Shown piece by piece: positions 22,840-33,769 of a DNA stretch of 64,000 bases (the first letter of the stretch is position 1; every line of letters begins with the position of its first letter). Source of the stretch: Forficula auricularia (taxonomy: Eukaryota > Arthropoda > Insecta > Dermaptera > Forficulidae); the NCBI GenBank assembly GCA_024734495.1, contig JALMQS010000061.1, positions 8,412,286 to 8,476,285 on the forward strand, given 5' to 3'. The notes beneath the pieces were generated by a model. The model made no database searches. It was not told where the DNA came from and worked only from the letters and a program-made list of their open reading frames with translations. The translations under genes and the position numbers were made by a program.

Positions 22840-23205
22840 ATACAAGAAGAAGTTCCACCGAAAAGGTTCAACCTCTGAAGTCCGCGGTGGACCCTTGTAT
22901 CTTGGAAATAAGAAGATATTTAGGGATTGGGTCTGAGTAGAAGGTGTTCGTGGATGCGTGTCTTGAAAGATTGAAGGTTATATGTTGCTGGGAAGACGGT
23001 CAGAGGAAGAGAATTCCAGTCTCTAGTTGTCATAGGGATAAACGAGTGGGCGAATGCGTTAGTTCGGATAGTATCCAATTTAAGCGCGTAAGGGTGTTGG
23101 GTCCTAGAAAGTCGCGTTTTTTGCGCAAATGAAGCCTTTTTTCGGGTCATGGAATGTTCGATGGATAGAATAGCTATGCTGCTTAACCTTTCTTGTCCCA
23201 TAGAA
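22840..23205 (-). pseudogene. LINE C-terminus fragment, minus strand
   Basis: The minus-strand frame 23201-22920 encodes RTNAFAHSFIPMTTRDWNSL followed by PATYNLQSFKTRIHEHLL. This is closely similar to the end of the frame at 61739-62332. It carries the same stop position and 3' untranslated beginning, and is truncated at the 5' side. It is one of at least five fragments of this LINE family here. Confidence 0.8.
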
Positions 23206-23605
23206 TTTCTTAAATAAATCCTGTCACAGGAATGGTTACAAATAACAGAAATGCAGTGAAAATTTCAGGAAAGTTTGAAGACATAAAATGATTCTTTATG
23301 ATCAATAAATTAGCAAGTTGTCTTATGAAAGATGACTTTTCAATTTCGTGTCTAAAAGTGGAAAGGAAACTGAGAATTTGCTTGACAAACGAGACACGAA
23401 TTTTGTAATAATAAATGTTAGGATCCTCCTGTGCTTTCGGCACTCTCGGGCCATGGGCCCCATGAGGCCGGGAGCCCGCGTAATTTTGCCTGGCATACCA
23501 CCCTAATGTTAAGCCACAGATTGTAGTATTCTCCCACTAGATTCCTGGCGCTCATATTATCTCCAACAATTTTTATTTTACTATTTTTTATTATCAATAT
23601 AGACC

Positions 23606-24600
23606 TCATTGGAGGAATATAGATAATAAAATTACAAAAATGTTATTTCAAGGGAACTCACGTGGCGTAAAAACCACCAAGTCATATTATTTATTTTGTA
23701 ATTTGAATTTATTTCATGGTTTAATTGTCCACAAATAAGTGATCGATATTTTAAGACAAAATAATTTATGAAATAGTCCAAGGGGAGCCTCGCCCTCAAT
23801 GCCGGCACCAACCAACCCTCTGTGACAGCCGAAGCATTCCCAATTCAATTACGTTTAAATGCTTACAAATGGATACATTCTTCATGTATTTCCGAAACTT
23901 TATCACTTATTTCTATTCGGTAGACACTCTTCACTTATAATATAAACATATTCAAAGGTTTTTAAATTTAATTAACCCAATCTAATTTATTTTTTAATTA
24001 GACTAAAATTAATAAATACATATCGAAATTCTAGTGAATAAATTTAATATCCGAGCAGATCTTTAACTTCAGTGTTATGTTAATATTACAGCCGTTAAAT
24101 AAATTAACTATAACATTTTTTACTCTAACTTAATGTTTTCTACGCAAGACTATGCACTAAGGACCTTTTTGACCAAATTAGATTAAACTTAGCCTTAGTG
24201 TCAAAATTAGGGCAATTTTTTAATTTGTCTATCTTTAATGGTTTTAAATTTAACTAGAAGTCCAATATATCAGGCAGTTAGACTGGCTCTAAATATCTAC
24301 TCTTATTAAACGAGCATAAATTGTTTATATATATATTTGTATCTTTGTTCTATTTTGAAAACGGCTCTACCGATTTTGATGAAACAAATTCTATTAACAA
24401 GTTTCGAGGATAAGAAAGCGATCTGGCTAGGTCTGGACCTCGAAAAATTTAATTTTAATTTATTTTTTCTTAATTAAAGTAATTATTGATAGATGAAAAT
24501 CTCAATAAAAAAGTTTGTTTACATTTTTTCCAATTATCTTTTATTTTTAATTGGTTTTTTAATTTTTAAAACCCACTAAAATAGGTTATAGCAAATATTA
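23606..24600. other. AT-rich non-coding sequence
   Basis: A GC-richer patch at 23783-23835 (GCCTCGCCCTCAATGCCGGC) is the only distinctive part. The rest is unremarkable. Confidence 0.35.
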
Positions 24601-24602
24601 AA

Positions 24603-24606
<4 letters not shown>

Positions 24607-24643
<37 letters not shown>
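24607..24643. repeat. (AT)n microsatellite
   Basis: About 18 AT units. Confidence 0.95.
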
Positions 24644-24649
<6 letters not shown>

Positions 24650-24675
24650 TTAAAGAATTTTTTGTTTGATTGGAG

Positions 24676-24870
24676 AGAGAGAATATGGAATTGGAATAAT
24701 TATCGGAAAAGAGGTTTTTTTCTTTAATTAGTTTTTTCCTCTTATTAAAAACAAGGACTAAAAAGATGATCAAGGACAGTCGATGGTGGAGAAGTAATCT
24801 CCGGAGTGGAAGCTCAAATTCAATGTATACAGTAATTCATGTAAAATAATTGGTTTAATAAAATTTATAA
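24676..24870 (+). repeat. Left arm of a 200-bp inverted repeat pair
   Basis: Reverse complement of 26865-27060 at high identity, for example the GATCAAGGACAGTCGATGGT and TTCAATGTATACA blocks. The two arms enclose 2 kb holding a SINE, a G-rich repeat, a LINE fragment and a family 4 fold-back. It may be one large fold-back element expanded by insertions, or two separate copies. Confidence 0.7.
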
Positions 24871-24907
24871 AAAAAAAAAAATTTGGTTTGTTTTTAATTA
24901 ACAGGTG

Positions 24908-25112
24908 GGGGGGGGTCAGATAGGCTAGGCGGTAGCGTGACAGCGAGGCTACTCCAGGGGACCCGGGTTCGAATCCGACTCGAGGCATCGAGCTAAAATC
25001 TGACCCCCGGGGGTAGAGACAAATTAAAAAAAAAAAAAATATATAACTAGTATCGTAATTAGGCTTATGGCTAGAAAGGCCGAAAAGCCAAAAAAAAAAA
25101 AAAAAAAAAAAA
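24908..25112 (+). mobile_element. tRNA-derived SINE, family S1, copy 1
   Basis: The polymerase III B box GGTTCGAATCC (24966-24976) and an A-box-like TAGGCTAGGCGGTAGCGTG form a tRNA-like head. A GGCTAGAAAGGCCGAAAAGCC block and a long A tail follow. AATTAACAGGTG at 24896-24907 and 25113-25124 is a perfect 12-bp target duplication. The nearby minus-strand frame with RVGFEPGSP is the usual antisense reading of a B box. Confidence 0.9.
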
Positions 25113-25384
25113 AATTAACAGGTGTCTAAATCATAACAAAACAGGTGTGTTTACAAATAAAGTGGTTGAAGTGGCTTTTTTTATATAACTTGGAAACAAA
25201 TCATATTTAATTTTATGTTTTTATTTCAGATCCTATACGATAATTTTTTTTATTATTATTTTCATATTTATTTATCTATATATTGATATATGAACGAATG
25301 TGGGAAAATTGGTGTACGAGTAAACAAATATACACATAATATGTAGACCATTAGAAAGCTAGAACTGGAATTAAGCTAAAACTG

Positions 25385-25590
25385 GGTGCGGGGTGGGGTG
25401 GATGTGGGAGGTGCAGGAGGTGGGGTGCAGTTGTGGGGGATCCGGGGGTGGGAGGAGCGGTTGGGGTGGGGCGCGGTGGTGGGGGCGAGGTGCGTGGTTT
25501 CGGGGGGGGGGGGCAGGGGGCGTGTATTATATATATTTGTATTTTTTTTTAATTTTGTTACCGTGCATCGCTCGGTGGCTCCAGGTACTT
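25385..25590 (+). repeat. G-rich dispersed repeat with conserved TACCGTGCATCGCTCGGTGG end
   Basis: A strongly G-skewed tract (25385-25525) ends in an AT segment and TTACCGTGCATCGCTCGGTG. The complement of that end is related to 33003-33035 (GCCTGGAGCACCGAACGACG). Overlapping frames on both strands (25376-25651) are driven by composition and are not genes. Confidence 0.55.
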
Positions 25591-25869
25591 TAATATTAAA
25601 CCAAAAAGTCCAAGCTAATTTTATAACACATAAATAAATAATTGGTACCACACTAAAACGTATAATTAAATATTTATCATAATTCTAAAAGAGATAAATT
25701 AAATATTTTAACACGCTTACAAAACTATTAACTAAATATTTAATACTAAATTTATACACCAGTTTATTTTAATTTAATTAAATTTTATTTTTTAATAAAT
25801 ACTCTATATAATTATATTTTTATAATTTAATTTGAAATATTTTATTTCTAGAAACAATGATATGTAATA

Positions 25870-26080
25870 TATTTAAAGTACGTTTATCCTTATGACTGTA
25901 CGGCCTGGAACTCCCTACCCGTCTTTCTCTTTCCCGACTCTTACATTCTTGAAACCTGAATAAACAGGCACCTTCGTCTCCATACTACTCTCTTTTTCTT
26001 CAGATCGGTAATGCAAGGGTCTGTCAAGACCGATAGGTGCTGCAAAATTTTGTTTTCAGTGAACCCCATCCCCATCCTCT
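25870..26080 (+). pseudogene. LINE 3' fragment, plus strand
   Basis: CGGCCTGGAACTCCCTACCC corresponds to the R-D/P-W-N-S-L-P motif and is followed by a diverged PA-T-FK-TR-like end and a 3' untranslated ATGCAAGGGTCTGTCAAGAC block. The same block closes the fragment at 37020-37440 (ATGCAAGGGTCTTTCGAGAT on the minus strand). It is short and degraded. Confidence 0.6.
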
Positions 26081-26512
26081 TGCAATCTATCGTATTAAAA
26101 AAAACTAAAATGGTTAGCTTTTAATTTAATTCAATTTTTTCCATTATTTTTGTTTGATAATGATAAATTTACATTCCCTGCCATTGCAACAAAAGACGAT
26201 ATTTGGCTTAAACACTCTATTATTAAGAAATAAATATCGAATAACAATAAATATGAAAAGTCATACCATTATTATTATTATATAATTAAGGTAATTCATT
26301 TTCTGTCGTCGTGTTAAAATTCCTTTTAGTCGAGGGTAAATTAATATTGGATTTCGTCAAAACTCATTAGCTTCATTTCTACCCCCCCAAAATAACATTT
26401 TATTAATAGAAATTTCTTAAAATAATTTAAATACATCATCATAATCATCAATTTTGTTCAGGGAGTATGGGGTAGGTTTGAGGTAAAATATATTTAATAA
26501 AATTAAAACTAA

Positions 26513-26767
26513 ATGAAAGTAATGGAAGGCAGCCCAGGGGTAGTGAAGAAAGAAAAAATTAACAAATATCCAAATAAGGTGTAATTTATTGGATTCCTTC
26601 CTCCTTTCCTTTCAAACATTGGTTTTGAAAGGAGGAAAGAATCCAATTAATTACACCTTATTTGGATATGTGTTAATTTTTTCTTTCTTCACTACCCCTG
26701 GGCTGCCTTCCATTACTTTCAGTTAACATTTCTACCAGTCCGTCTCTCTCCAAAGAAAATTTCGTGC
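26513..26767 (+). mobile_element. Fold-back family 4, small copy, 13-bp target duplication
   Basis: The arms (26513-26615 and 26622-26727) carry GTAATGGAAGGCAGCCCAGG and its complement. A one-sided tail with a TTTCTACCAGTCCGTCTC block follows on the right. AAATTAAAACTAA at 26500-26512 and 26768-26780 is a 13-bp target duplication. The centre lacks the hammerhead-like core that the 41646-42853 copy has, so it is probably a core-deleted copy. Confidence 0.8.
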
Positions 26768-26864
26768 AAATTAAAACTAACTTAATAGGTAGGTTTCACA
26801 AAAAAAAAAAAATATTTCTTAGGAGCAACACGCACGACGAGCACATCTTCACGGGAGTTTACTA

Positions 26865-27060
26865 TACATAAATAAATTTTATTAAACCAATTATTTTACA
26901 TGAATCAATGTATACATTGTATTTGAGCTTCGACTCCGGAGATTGGTTCTCCACCATCGACTGTCCTTGATCATCTTTTTAGTCCTTGTTTTTAATAAGA
27001 GGAAAAAAATAATTAAATAAAAAAACCTCTTTTCCGATAATTATTCCAATTCCATATCTT
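26865..27060 (-). repeat. Right arm of the 200-bp inverted repeat pair
   Basis: Partner of 24676-24870. Sequence just outside (26785-26860) partly recurs inverted at 27610-27700 (AGGTAGGTTTMACAAAAAAA block), which suggests another member of the same family. Confidence 0.65.
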
Positions 27061-27081
27061 CATTCATCCCCTTTTAATATA

Positions 27082-27598
27082 CATTGATAACTAAATATAA
27101 AATAGAAAAATATTTATTATTTGACCTGTGGGAGGTAATTGTTACCTTTTCAACTAAGGGTTGGGGGCATGGGAGTCCGCAGAGGGGGGCAAGAGGGCAC
27201 ATGCTCCCGCTGGGATCAAATAAAAAATTCTGTAACAACCCTGACTTGCGGCTACGCCTCACTAAACTATGTTTAACGTACCGTATTTATGTGTTTTTCT
27301 ATTTAAACATTACTGTATTAGTGTATTCTACTTGTGAAAAAACACTCAAAAAATTAAATATTTAAATAAAAATTTAATAATGTAATTATTTGTCTCCAAG
27401 CTTTTTCCCCCCACCCTTCCCCTGAAAATTTTTATGCGGGCGCCTCTGATTGGGAGGGGGGAGTGAAGAGAATAAAATAAAATTATTCTCTTCACTTTCA
27501 TTTTCCCTTTCCCTCCAACCCTTTGTTGTAAATGTACCATATAAATTACCGCCCACAGGTTCAAATAATAAATATTTTTCTATTTTCTATTTTCTTAT
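27082..27598. mobile_element. Fold-back/MITE with about 90-bp arms
   Basis: The ends carry CATTGATAA and AATAGAAAAATATTTATTAT with the complement on the right (27543-27598). Arms continue inward through CCTGTGGGNGGTAATT and an AAGGGTTGG block. The centre holds a perfect hairpin at 27463-27496 (GTGAAGAGAATAA and its complement). It has no hammerhead-like core that I can see. Frames on both strands across it are not genes. Confidence 0.7.
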
Positions 27599-27969
27599 CA
27601 ATGTAAGCTCCTAAAAATGGGTTCGTTGCGCGAAATATATATTGAGTCTTGCTCATAAGCATTATTTATTTTTTTGTTAAACCTACCTAGTAATTTAGTT
27701 TTATTATTATTATAATCATTATTTAAAGTCAAAATATATCTTAGGAAAGGAAAACAGTGCTTATTTTTATAAATGTATTTAAAATATTGTTTTAAATTTT
27801 CTTATTATCGTGCAACATTTCTTAAAGAAGTCGGTTAAAAAGACAAATATTTACTTTATTTAAATTTAAAACAAGCAAAAAATGGAGAACTTTCTAGGCA
27901 TTCCATAGGAACTCTTTGACTATTTTAAAAAATCTTTTACATTGATTCCCAACATGAAAATCTCCTATC

Positions 27970-28600
27970 TATGCTTTAGTAGGCTTACCATAGGCCTCAG
28001 TTTGACCGGGACTGTCCCGGTCAGTTTGTCATTTTCTCCCGGTTTTTAGGAAAAAAAATTAAGTGTTGCCTCGGAAAAGTTTATTGTGAACTTAATTTTT
28101 AGTGGATTTCTCGACAAGATTAAAAATACAAAGAAATAGAAGAAAAAGTAAAAACTTTTTCAAGACTCGATATATTTGAAAGTTAGAGCCGCAACAAGTA
28201 ATTTCTTTTTTACATAATTGTCTGAATTTTAATGAAGTTCAATTGAATATTCACTCTCTCTATAACGATATCGTTTTAGTCCGAGAGCAAAAGGTCATTT
28301 CTAGAATAATAGAAATTAAGAAATTCATCTCTCATATTCTGAAACAGGTGTGAAGTGGTAAGTATCCAAGTCCAGATCTGTTTCAGGCATCCTTAGCTCT
28401 CTTAGCTCTAAAGAAAGAGAGATGCTTATATCCGCGGCCTTTATACTTATTTTCATCGATCAGATTCTAATCAAAGAATCGCTCACCCGTACATTAAATA
28501 ATAAAAAAGTGAAAGCTTTTTCAAGGCTCGGTACAGTAGTAATTATTATTAAACTTAAAAAATTGTTCATTTATGGCTATACCTAACAATCCTCTTAAAA
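27970..28600 (+). repeat. Dispersed element beginning GGCTTACCATA, copy 1
   Basis: Starts with GGCTTACCATAGGCCTCAG and a GACCGGGACTGTCCCGGTC palindrome and matches 48261-48850 over about 600 bp. An AAAACTTTTTCAAGACTCG block occurs twice inside each copy about 360 bp apart. The TTACCATA/CCCGG start resembles some hAT termini, but no clear right terminus is visible. Confidence 0.6.
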
Positions 28601-28675
28601 TCTCAATAGAATAATTAAAAAAAATATTTTCTGCCTTTTGAACGAGATATTCCAAAATCTAATCAGTATTATGTA

Positions 28676-29022
28676 CCCTAGTAGCACTATGTTTCAAACT
28701 ATATAGTAACTACATAGTGCCTATATAAATTTCGAGATTTCAAACTATGTAGTAACTACATAGTGCCTATACAGATTTCGAGATTTCAAACTATGTAGTA
28801 ACTACATAGTGCCTATATAGATTTCGAGATTTCAAACTATGTAGTAACTACATAGTGCCTATACAGATTTCGAGATTTCAAACTATGTAGTAACTACATA
28901 GTGCCTATATAGATTTCGAGATTTCAAACTATATAGTAACTACATAGTGCCTATATAGATTTCGAGAATCTATATAGGCATTATATAGTTACTATATAGT
29001 TTGAAACATTGTGCTACTAGGG
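28676..29022. mobile_element. MITE built of six 46-bp tandem hairpin units
   Basis: The ends CCCTAGTAGCAC...GTTTCAAACTATATAG are inverted, flanked by TA. Between them lie six tandem units at 28691, 28737, 28783, 28829, 28875 and 28921, each 46 bp. Each unit holds the palindrome ACTATGTAGT-A-ACTACATAGT (or the TATAG variant), a 10-bp stem with a one-base loop. A partial inverted unit closes the right end. Units are nearly identical and alternate between TATACAGA and TATATAGA. It is inserted in a repeat that continues on both sides. Confidence 0.85.
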
Positions 29023-29029
29023 TACTGAT

Positions 29030-29175
29030 ACAAACGAACTTTTTGACTTTCCGTTCTTGGGCTATCGTGGGTTTCGGAATTCAGACATACAAAGAAAAAA
29101 AATGATAGGTTAATAATATTTTTCTCTGCTTTTCAGACATTTTAAAGCACAATGAGTAAATAATTATTTTTATGC
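29030..29175 (+). repeat. Repeat flank with CCGTTCTTGGGCTATCGTGG motif
   Basis: Continuation of the repeat into which the hairpin MITE inserted; related to 8364-8570 and 9985-10040. Confidence 0.45.
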
Positions 29176-29400
29176 ATGATTTAATACTAGGGCCGCCTGG
29201 GAAGAGTGTAATTTTTAACCTAATTCATGCTAGTAATCTATATTAATAGTTTAGCTGAGCTAAGAGTAATTAAAAATCATCACTACTTAATTGTTTTACT
29301 TGGTTAACCACTTCGACAAAAAAGACTAACTTTTTAAATCATAAATATTTTGCTTAATATAATTCTCTATTTGTAAAATCATATAGAAGTTGCTCATTTT

Positions 29401-30880
29401 TACTTTACTATACAGGGTATGGTCAAGTATTGTAATCGTGCATGAAAAAAGTGTTTTTTTCCTTCTTTTTTTATTTCGAATTAACTCTCGAAATTGTCTC
29501 GATTTGAGAAATAAATATTATGGTAAGTCCATTCTTTTGTGATATTTTATGTTAAATGTAAATGGAATCGCTTGATATGGTATTGTATGGTCAAATCCAA
29601 TCAAATTCGATAATGAAAACAAAATACAAATTATAGAATTTAATTAGAAAGTTACAGTGAAATCTATAACACATCTCTAGGACGCAGATATCAATTTAAA
29701 ACAATACTTTTGTTTTCACAAGATATAATTGTCTCTATAGAAATAATACAGTTGGAGAGTTAAGACTTTTTGTTCTTCTTTCCAAAAAACAAAAATAAAA
29801 TTTTATGATATTATTTTTCAAGATCTAAATGGTACTTTTTATCAGTGCCAAGTTCTGTTACTTACCAACTATAAATTATATATACTATTATTAGCTTTTG
29901 ATTCCCCAATCTTACGAGGCCTTAAAGATCAGAGTTTCTCAACTATAGATCGTAACGATTAATCAGAAAGCTTGTAGATGTTTATAAAAATAAATAAATG
30001 CATTTGAAATGATATGAAAATGAAAATACCATTTTAAAAGGTTTATAAATTAATAATATTTAAACATTTTTAAAAAATGATACGAGAGCAATATTATTAA
30101 TTACTGTGTTGTGATTATAATAATTAGATAATACCTACTATTTTGAACAATGCTAATTTATACAATACTCTCTTTAAATATTCATTTTCTAAAACTTTTA
30201 TCATTTTAAAAAAAAAAACATGTTTTCAGGTAATGGAATTATACTAGAAGCTCGTTTATTCTTTTTTCCGTTATATTAATATTATAGAAGTTATCTTTTA
30301 GAGTAGTTATTTCAGATGATAAAAGAATTTGAATTAGTGAACATCAAATCATAATTCCATTTTGATATCCACAGTAGTTTTTGAGCTAGAGCGTACACAA
30401 AATTTGGTAACGTACTAACAGAAATTTTGCAAAAATAATGAATAAATTTTGTCCTGGTATGTATGTCTGTCTTGATTGAAATTATGTTTTTTCTTTTTTT
30501 TTTAGTGATATTCAAATACACGATGCTTTAATATTTAACGCCTATCGATGCAACCCGCACTTCAGAGCATTCAATTCGAATGCATAACCTAGAACACACA
30601 GGCGAATCTCTATCTTTCTAATCGGTCCGGAGATAAAAGTATTTTTCTTCGAATTAAAGTAATTAAAAAATAAAATTAAAAATAAAATCGATTTATAAAT
30701 TCTTGAATCTTGTTTAGGGTTCCGTGCAAATGTGAACCGGAAATCTGTATTCCTGTCGCCACTAAGTCCATCATTCTCTCCGTTTGTTAGGGCAACTAAT
30801 TTATAATCATTTACGAATGACCCCCCCCCCCTTTGAATTTTTGGACTCTTAGTAATTTATACCCTGTATGGTAAAGTAAA
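29401..30880 (+). mobile_element. ACCATAC-ended element, long diverged member
   Basis: The left end TACTTTACTATACAGGGTAT and the right end (complement TTTACTTTACCATACAGGGT) are inverted repeats. The left end continues GGTCAAGTATTGTAATCG and GTGCATGAAAAAAGTG like the copies at 31745-32468 and 57899-58615. Near 30385-30430 the CACAAAATTTGGTAACG block is also shared. The middle is diverged and AT-rich, and a GGGTTCCG-type repeat fragment sits at 30712-30790. No transposase is recognised. Confidence 0.6.
30712..30790 (+). repeat. GGGTTCCG...TGTCGCCAC repeat fragment
   Basis: TTTAGGGTTCCGTGCAAATG, then CTGTCGCCACTAAGTCC and TCTCCGTTTG. Relative of 13188-13345 and 32600-32700. Confidence 0.5.
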
Positions 30881-31744
30881 ATAATATTTAAATAATGTAA
30901 AATATTCTAGAGCAAATTACATATATTGGGAAAATAGCTTACTGGTAAATCATATTACATTGGTGATTTTTGTATGTTTTTTTTTTATTTCAATTTTATT
31001 AGAACTACAGTTTACAAATAAACCCATTAACTTACTTATTCATTGATGTTTGTTAATTAGATAAAGTAAAGTATAAACAAAATTTTAATTAGGGTATCTA
31101 TATTGTTTGTAGTTGGGAAAATCTTTTAGTAAGCCATTAAATAATTATATTATTTCATTTATTAATTATAATTTAAAATCGAGATCAGAGAGGAATTAAT
31201 AAAATACAGTCATCTCTCTAAATATGTGTATCTATATTTTTGGTTCTTTGTACGTTGAATTAAAGCATTCATATATCATTTAATTAGCTATGCGCATTAT
31301 TTTATTTAACTATGACAAAGCATGTGAATAAATACTAGATTGGATTTGCTGCTTATTTTTAATTAAGTTTCCAATTGTATTTACATTTATTCAATTTAGA
31401 ATGTTGTTTTCGAGGAGTTCATAGATATTATTGCTTTATAATGATTTTATTCTAACGAATAGCACAGCTTCCATCCTAATTTCAGTACAATATAGATAAA
31501 TACCATAATACGAGAATTCCAAAATCTCACTCGCCTGGTAAGCGAATATACACCATCTACGTTATTGATCTTGTAAACATAAATTCGCCTGTTTCTTTGC
31601 GGTCTTGTAACTGACTAAAGGGATGAATAGATCTTTTTAGTAAAGATAATTATATTTAGTTTAGGCTCTCCTTAATTTTCTTTTAAGCATTCAATGTGAA
31701 TTATTTTCACTTTCACTTACCCATATTTTCTTTACAGAGTATAA
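30881..31744. other. AT-rich non-coding sequence
   Basis: No gene or terminal repeat is recognisable. Confidence 0.4.
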
Positions 31745-32468
31745 GTATTGAAATTGAAAATAAGCTGACGTGTTCTGATGTGGTTATCCACTTAACTTTA
31801 CCATACAACCTGGCCCCTCACTTATATTTAATATTTAATAAAATTATTTATAATCATGTAGGGGAAGGGGGTTAGTTTTGCATTTTTAGACTTCTGGGGC
31901 CCCACTGATTAGGTATACAAAATTTGGTTGAGTTTGGCAAATGGCCAAGATTTTCATTTTTTGACCCTACACTCACCCTCCCCCATTTTGGGCGGTTAGG
32001 TTTTGCATTTTTAGACTTCTGGGGGTCCACTGATTATGTATCCAAAATTTGGTTGAGTTTGCTCAAATGGCCTAGATTTTTAATTTTTAACCCCCACCCC
32101 TCCTCCACCCCCTTAATTTTGGGTCCATATGCACCAAAATTTAATCAGCTCTTAATATCAATAGACAAATACTACGTGTGAAATTTGGTTTCGATATTCA
32201 GACTAGTTTTTAAGCTACCTCGTCCACAAAAATTTGGTAACACACAGACTAACAGACATTTTGACAAAACAATTGTTATCTCAAAAAATATAATTTTTTC
32301 GATGTTCACTTATTAGAGCTTTTTTGTAGAGCAAAATGCCATGGTTTTGCTCAATTTTTTTATACTTTTAGCAGTTTTTTAGATATTTCGAAAAAAAGAA
32401 GGAAAAAAAACCCACTTTCTTCATGCACGATTACAATACTTGACCATACCCTGTATGGTAAGGTAAAA
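31745..32468 (-). mobile_element. ACCATAC-ended element, copy 2
   Basis: Reverse complement of 57899-58615 over its whole length, from the AAGCTGACGTGTTCTGATGT block to TACCATACCCTGTATGGTA. The end contains a small palindrome, ACCATAC-AGG-GTATGGT. The middle has a tandem duplication of about 115 bp with C-rich spacers (TTTTGCATTTTTAGACTTCT occurs twice). The frame at 31924-32181 follows this duplication. Confidence 0.75.
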
Positions 32469-32599
32469 ATTAAATTCGAGTTTTGATCAGAAATACATGT
32501 TTTGAGAACCTCGGAATCCTATAAGACTATTTTGAGAAATTATTATTTTTTTTTTCTTCAGAGTTTGAGAGTTCACAGATCATTGTTATTACCTGTTTT

Positions 32600-32740
32600 T
32601 AGGATTCGATTCAAAATTAAAACCGGGCTCTATTAGTGTCACTACAAAGTCTGACTGTCCGTTTACCCGTCTGTCAGAGCATTGTACCTCGTGATCTAAA
32701 TAAGATTCGAACTTAACATTTATAAGTGATTTCCATGTCC
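32600..32740 (+). repeat. Third GGGCTCTATTAGTGTC...GTCTGTCAGAGC repeat fragment
   Basis: CGTCTGTCAGAGCATTG and a downstream ATTTATAAG block match 13290-13350. The frame on the minus strand (32713-32985) is unrelated low-complexity sequence. Confidence 0.45.
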
Positions 32741-32989
32741 AGAAGTATTAAATTATGAAAAGATTCCATAAAAATTCTTCTCTGTATCAAGAGCAAATAA
32801 GTACGATTTGATATCTCAATTGAAAAAATAAATAAAGATATAGAACACACAGTATGTGGGCCGAGAGTTTCTTTCACCTTTTTTCCTAGTATTTTGTGAC
32901 TTATTTTGTCATACAAACACAACCTAAATCCGTTTCTGTCGGTGCATAGCGAGACAAACAATAAATGCATCCTAACCGATTCCATATCC

Positions 32990-33300
32990 AGTTTAATAAG
33001 TTAGTGCCTGGAGCACCGAACGACGCTCGGTAACTGTTTGCCTCTAAATAGCCAAAGTTTCAAATTTCAAGGCTCTGCGACTTACCGAAGACGAGATATG
33101 AACGATTCAAATATTTATTTTGCATCATGACTAATTTACACCCCCTTCCTTTATTTATATCGGATTAAAATTTATACACGACTAATAACTCATAAGACTT
33201 GATAAGTTCACCAATTTTTAGTGAAATAGTTTAGAGCCATTTTCGAGAAACCGATTCTATATATATACAAGAATTGCTCGTTTAATATAATAAGATAATA
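32990..33300 (+). repeat. Repeat 3' portion with GCTCGGTAAC and TTGCTCGTTTAA motifs
   Basis: GCCTGGAGCACCGAACGACG then GCTCGGTAACTGTTTGCCTC, with TTTTCGAGAAACCGATTCTA and AAGAATTGCTCGTTTAA at the right. The first block is related to the end of the G-rich repeat at 25550-25590 (inverted). Confidence 0.4.
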
Positions 33301-33769
33301 TAATAAGATATAAATAAAGTCGGGATATATTACTGGATTTCTGTTTCGAATGGTTGGTAGATATTAAAAATATATAATCTTTGTAGATGGATATAATGAC
33401 AACTAGATGGGTTTATATAGAAATATTTTTAATATCACTAATGGTTTATAAAATATTACAGATATAAATAATGAATTAGTAAAAATAAATCAAAATCATA
33501 ATAGATCCCAGATTAAATGCCTCTAAAAGAGTAAAAATAGAAAATTTTAAAGCTACTATTTTGATATCGGCTGTTCGGACTCATAAATATATGCGTGCTA
33601 TAAGTACCTCTTTTACTTAACTTTTTTGTTACTCCTTGGTTTTTATGTTGCTGATTTTCTCAAAAAATCGATTTTTTTGTTTAATTTTGCACTGCCTATT
33701 ATAAATTATATATACAATAGGTATACAGTAAACTCTCAATTATCCTCGGTCTTCATTTTTTGAATACTT
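33301..33769. other. AT-rich non-coding sequence
   Basis: Short TAATA repeats at 33288-33320; no gene seen. Confidence 0.4.

Larger units (their letters stand above)
22417..23480. mobile_element. Possible hAT-like element, CAGTGGCGTAACTATA end
   Basis: The left end CAGTGGCGTAACTATAACG is followed by GAGGCCCG and a GGGGCCCTCCC block. A similar GC block is inverted near 23440-23490 (complement contains GGCCTCATGGGGCCCATGG). This pairing suggests one element enlarged by the fold-back fragment and the LINE fragment between. The right terminus is not defined. Confidence 0.35.

Noticed and set aside
24770..24988. Protein containing RVGFEPGSP
   Set aside because: This is the antisense reading of the SINE B box, a frequent artefact.
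28691..28966. Regular 46-bp repeats resembling a CRISPR array
   Set aside because: The whole unit repeats with no variable spacers, the units are palindromic and the array sits within inverted ends in a eukaryotic context.
32713..32985. 90-residue minus-strand protein
   Set aside because: No domain, no paralogue in the window and no splice context; it adjoins repeat fragments.
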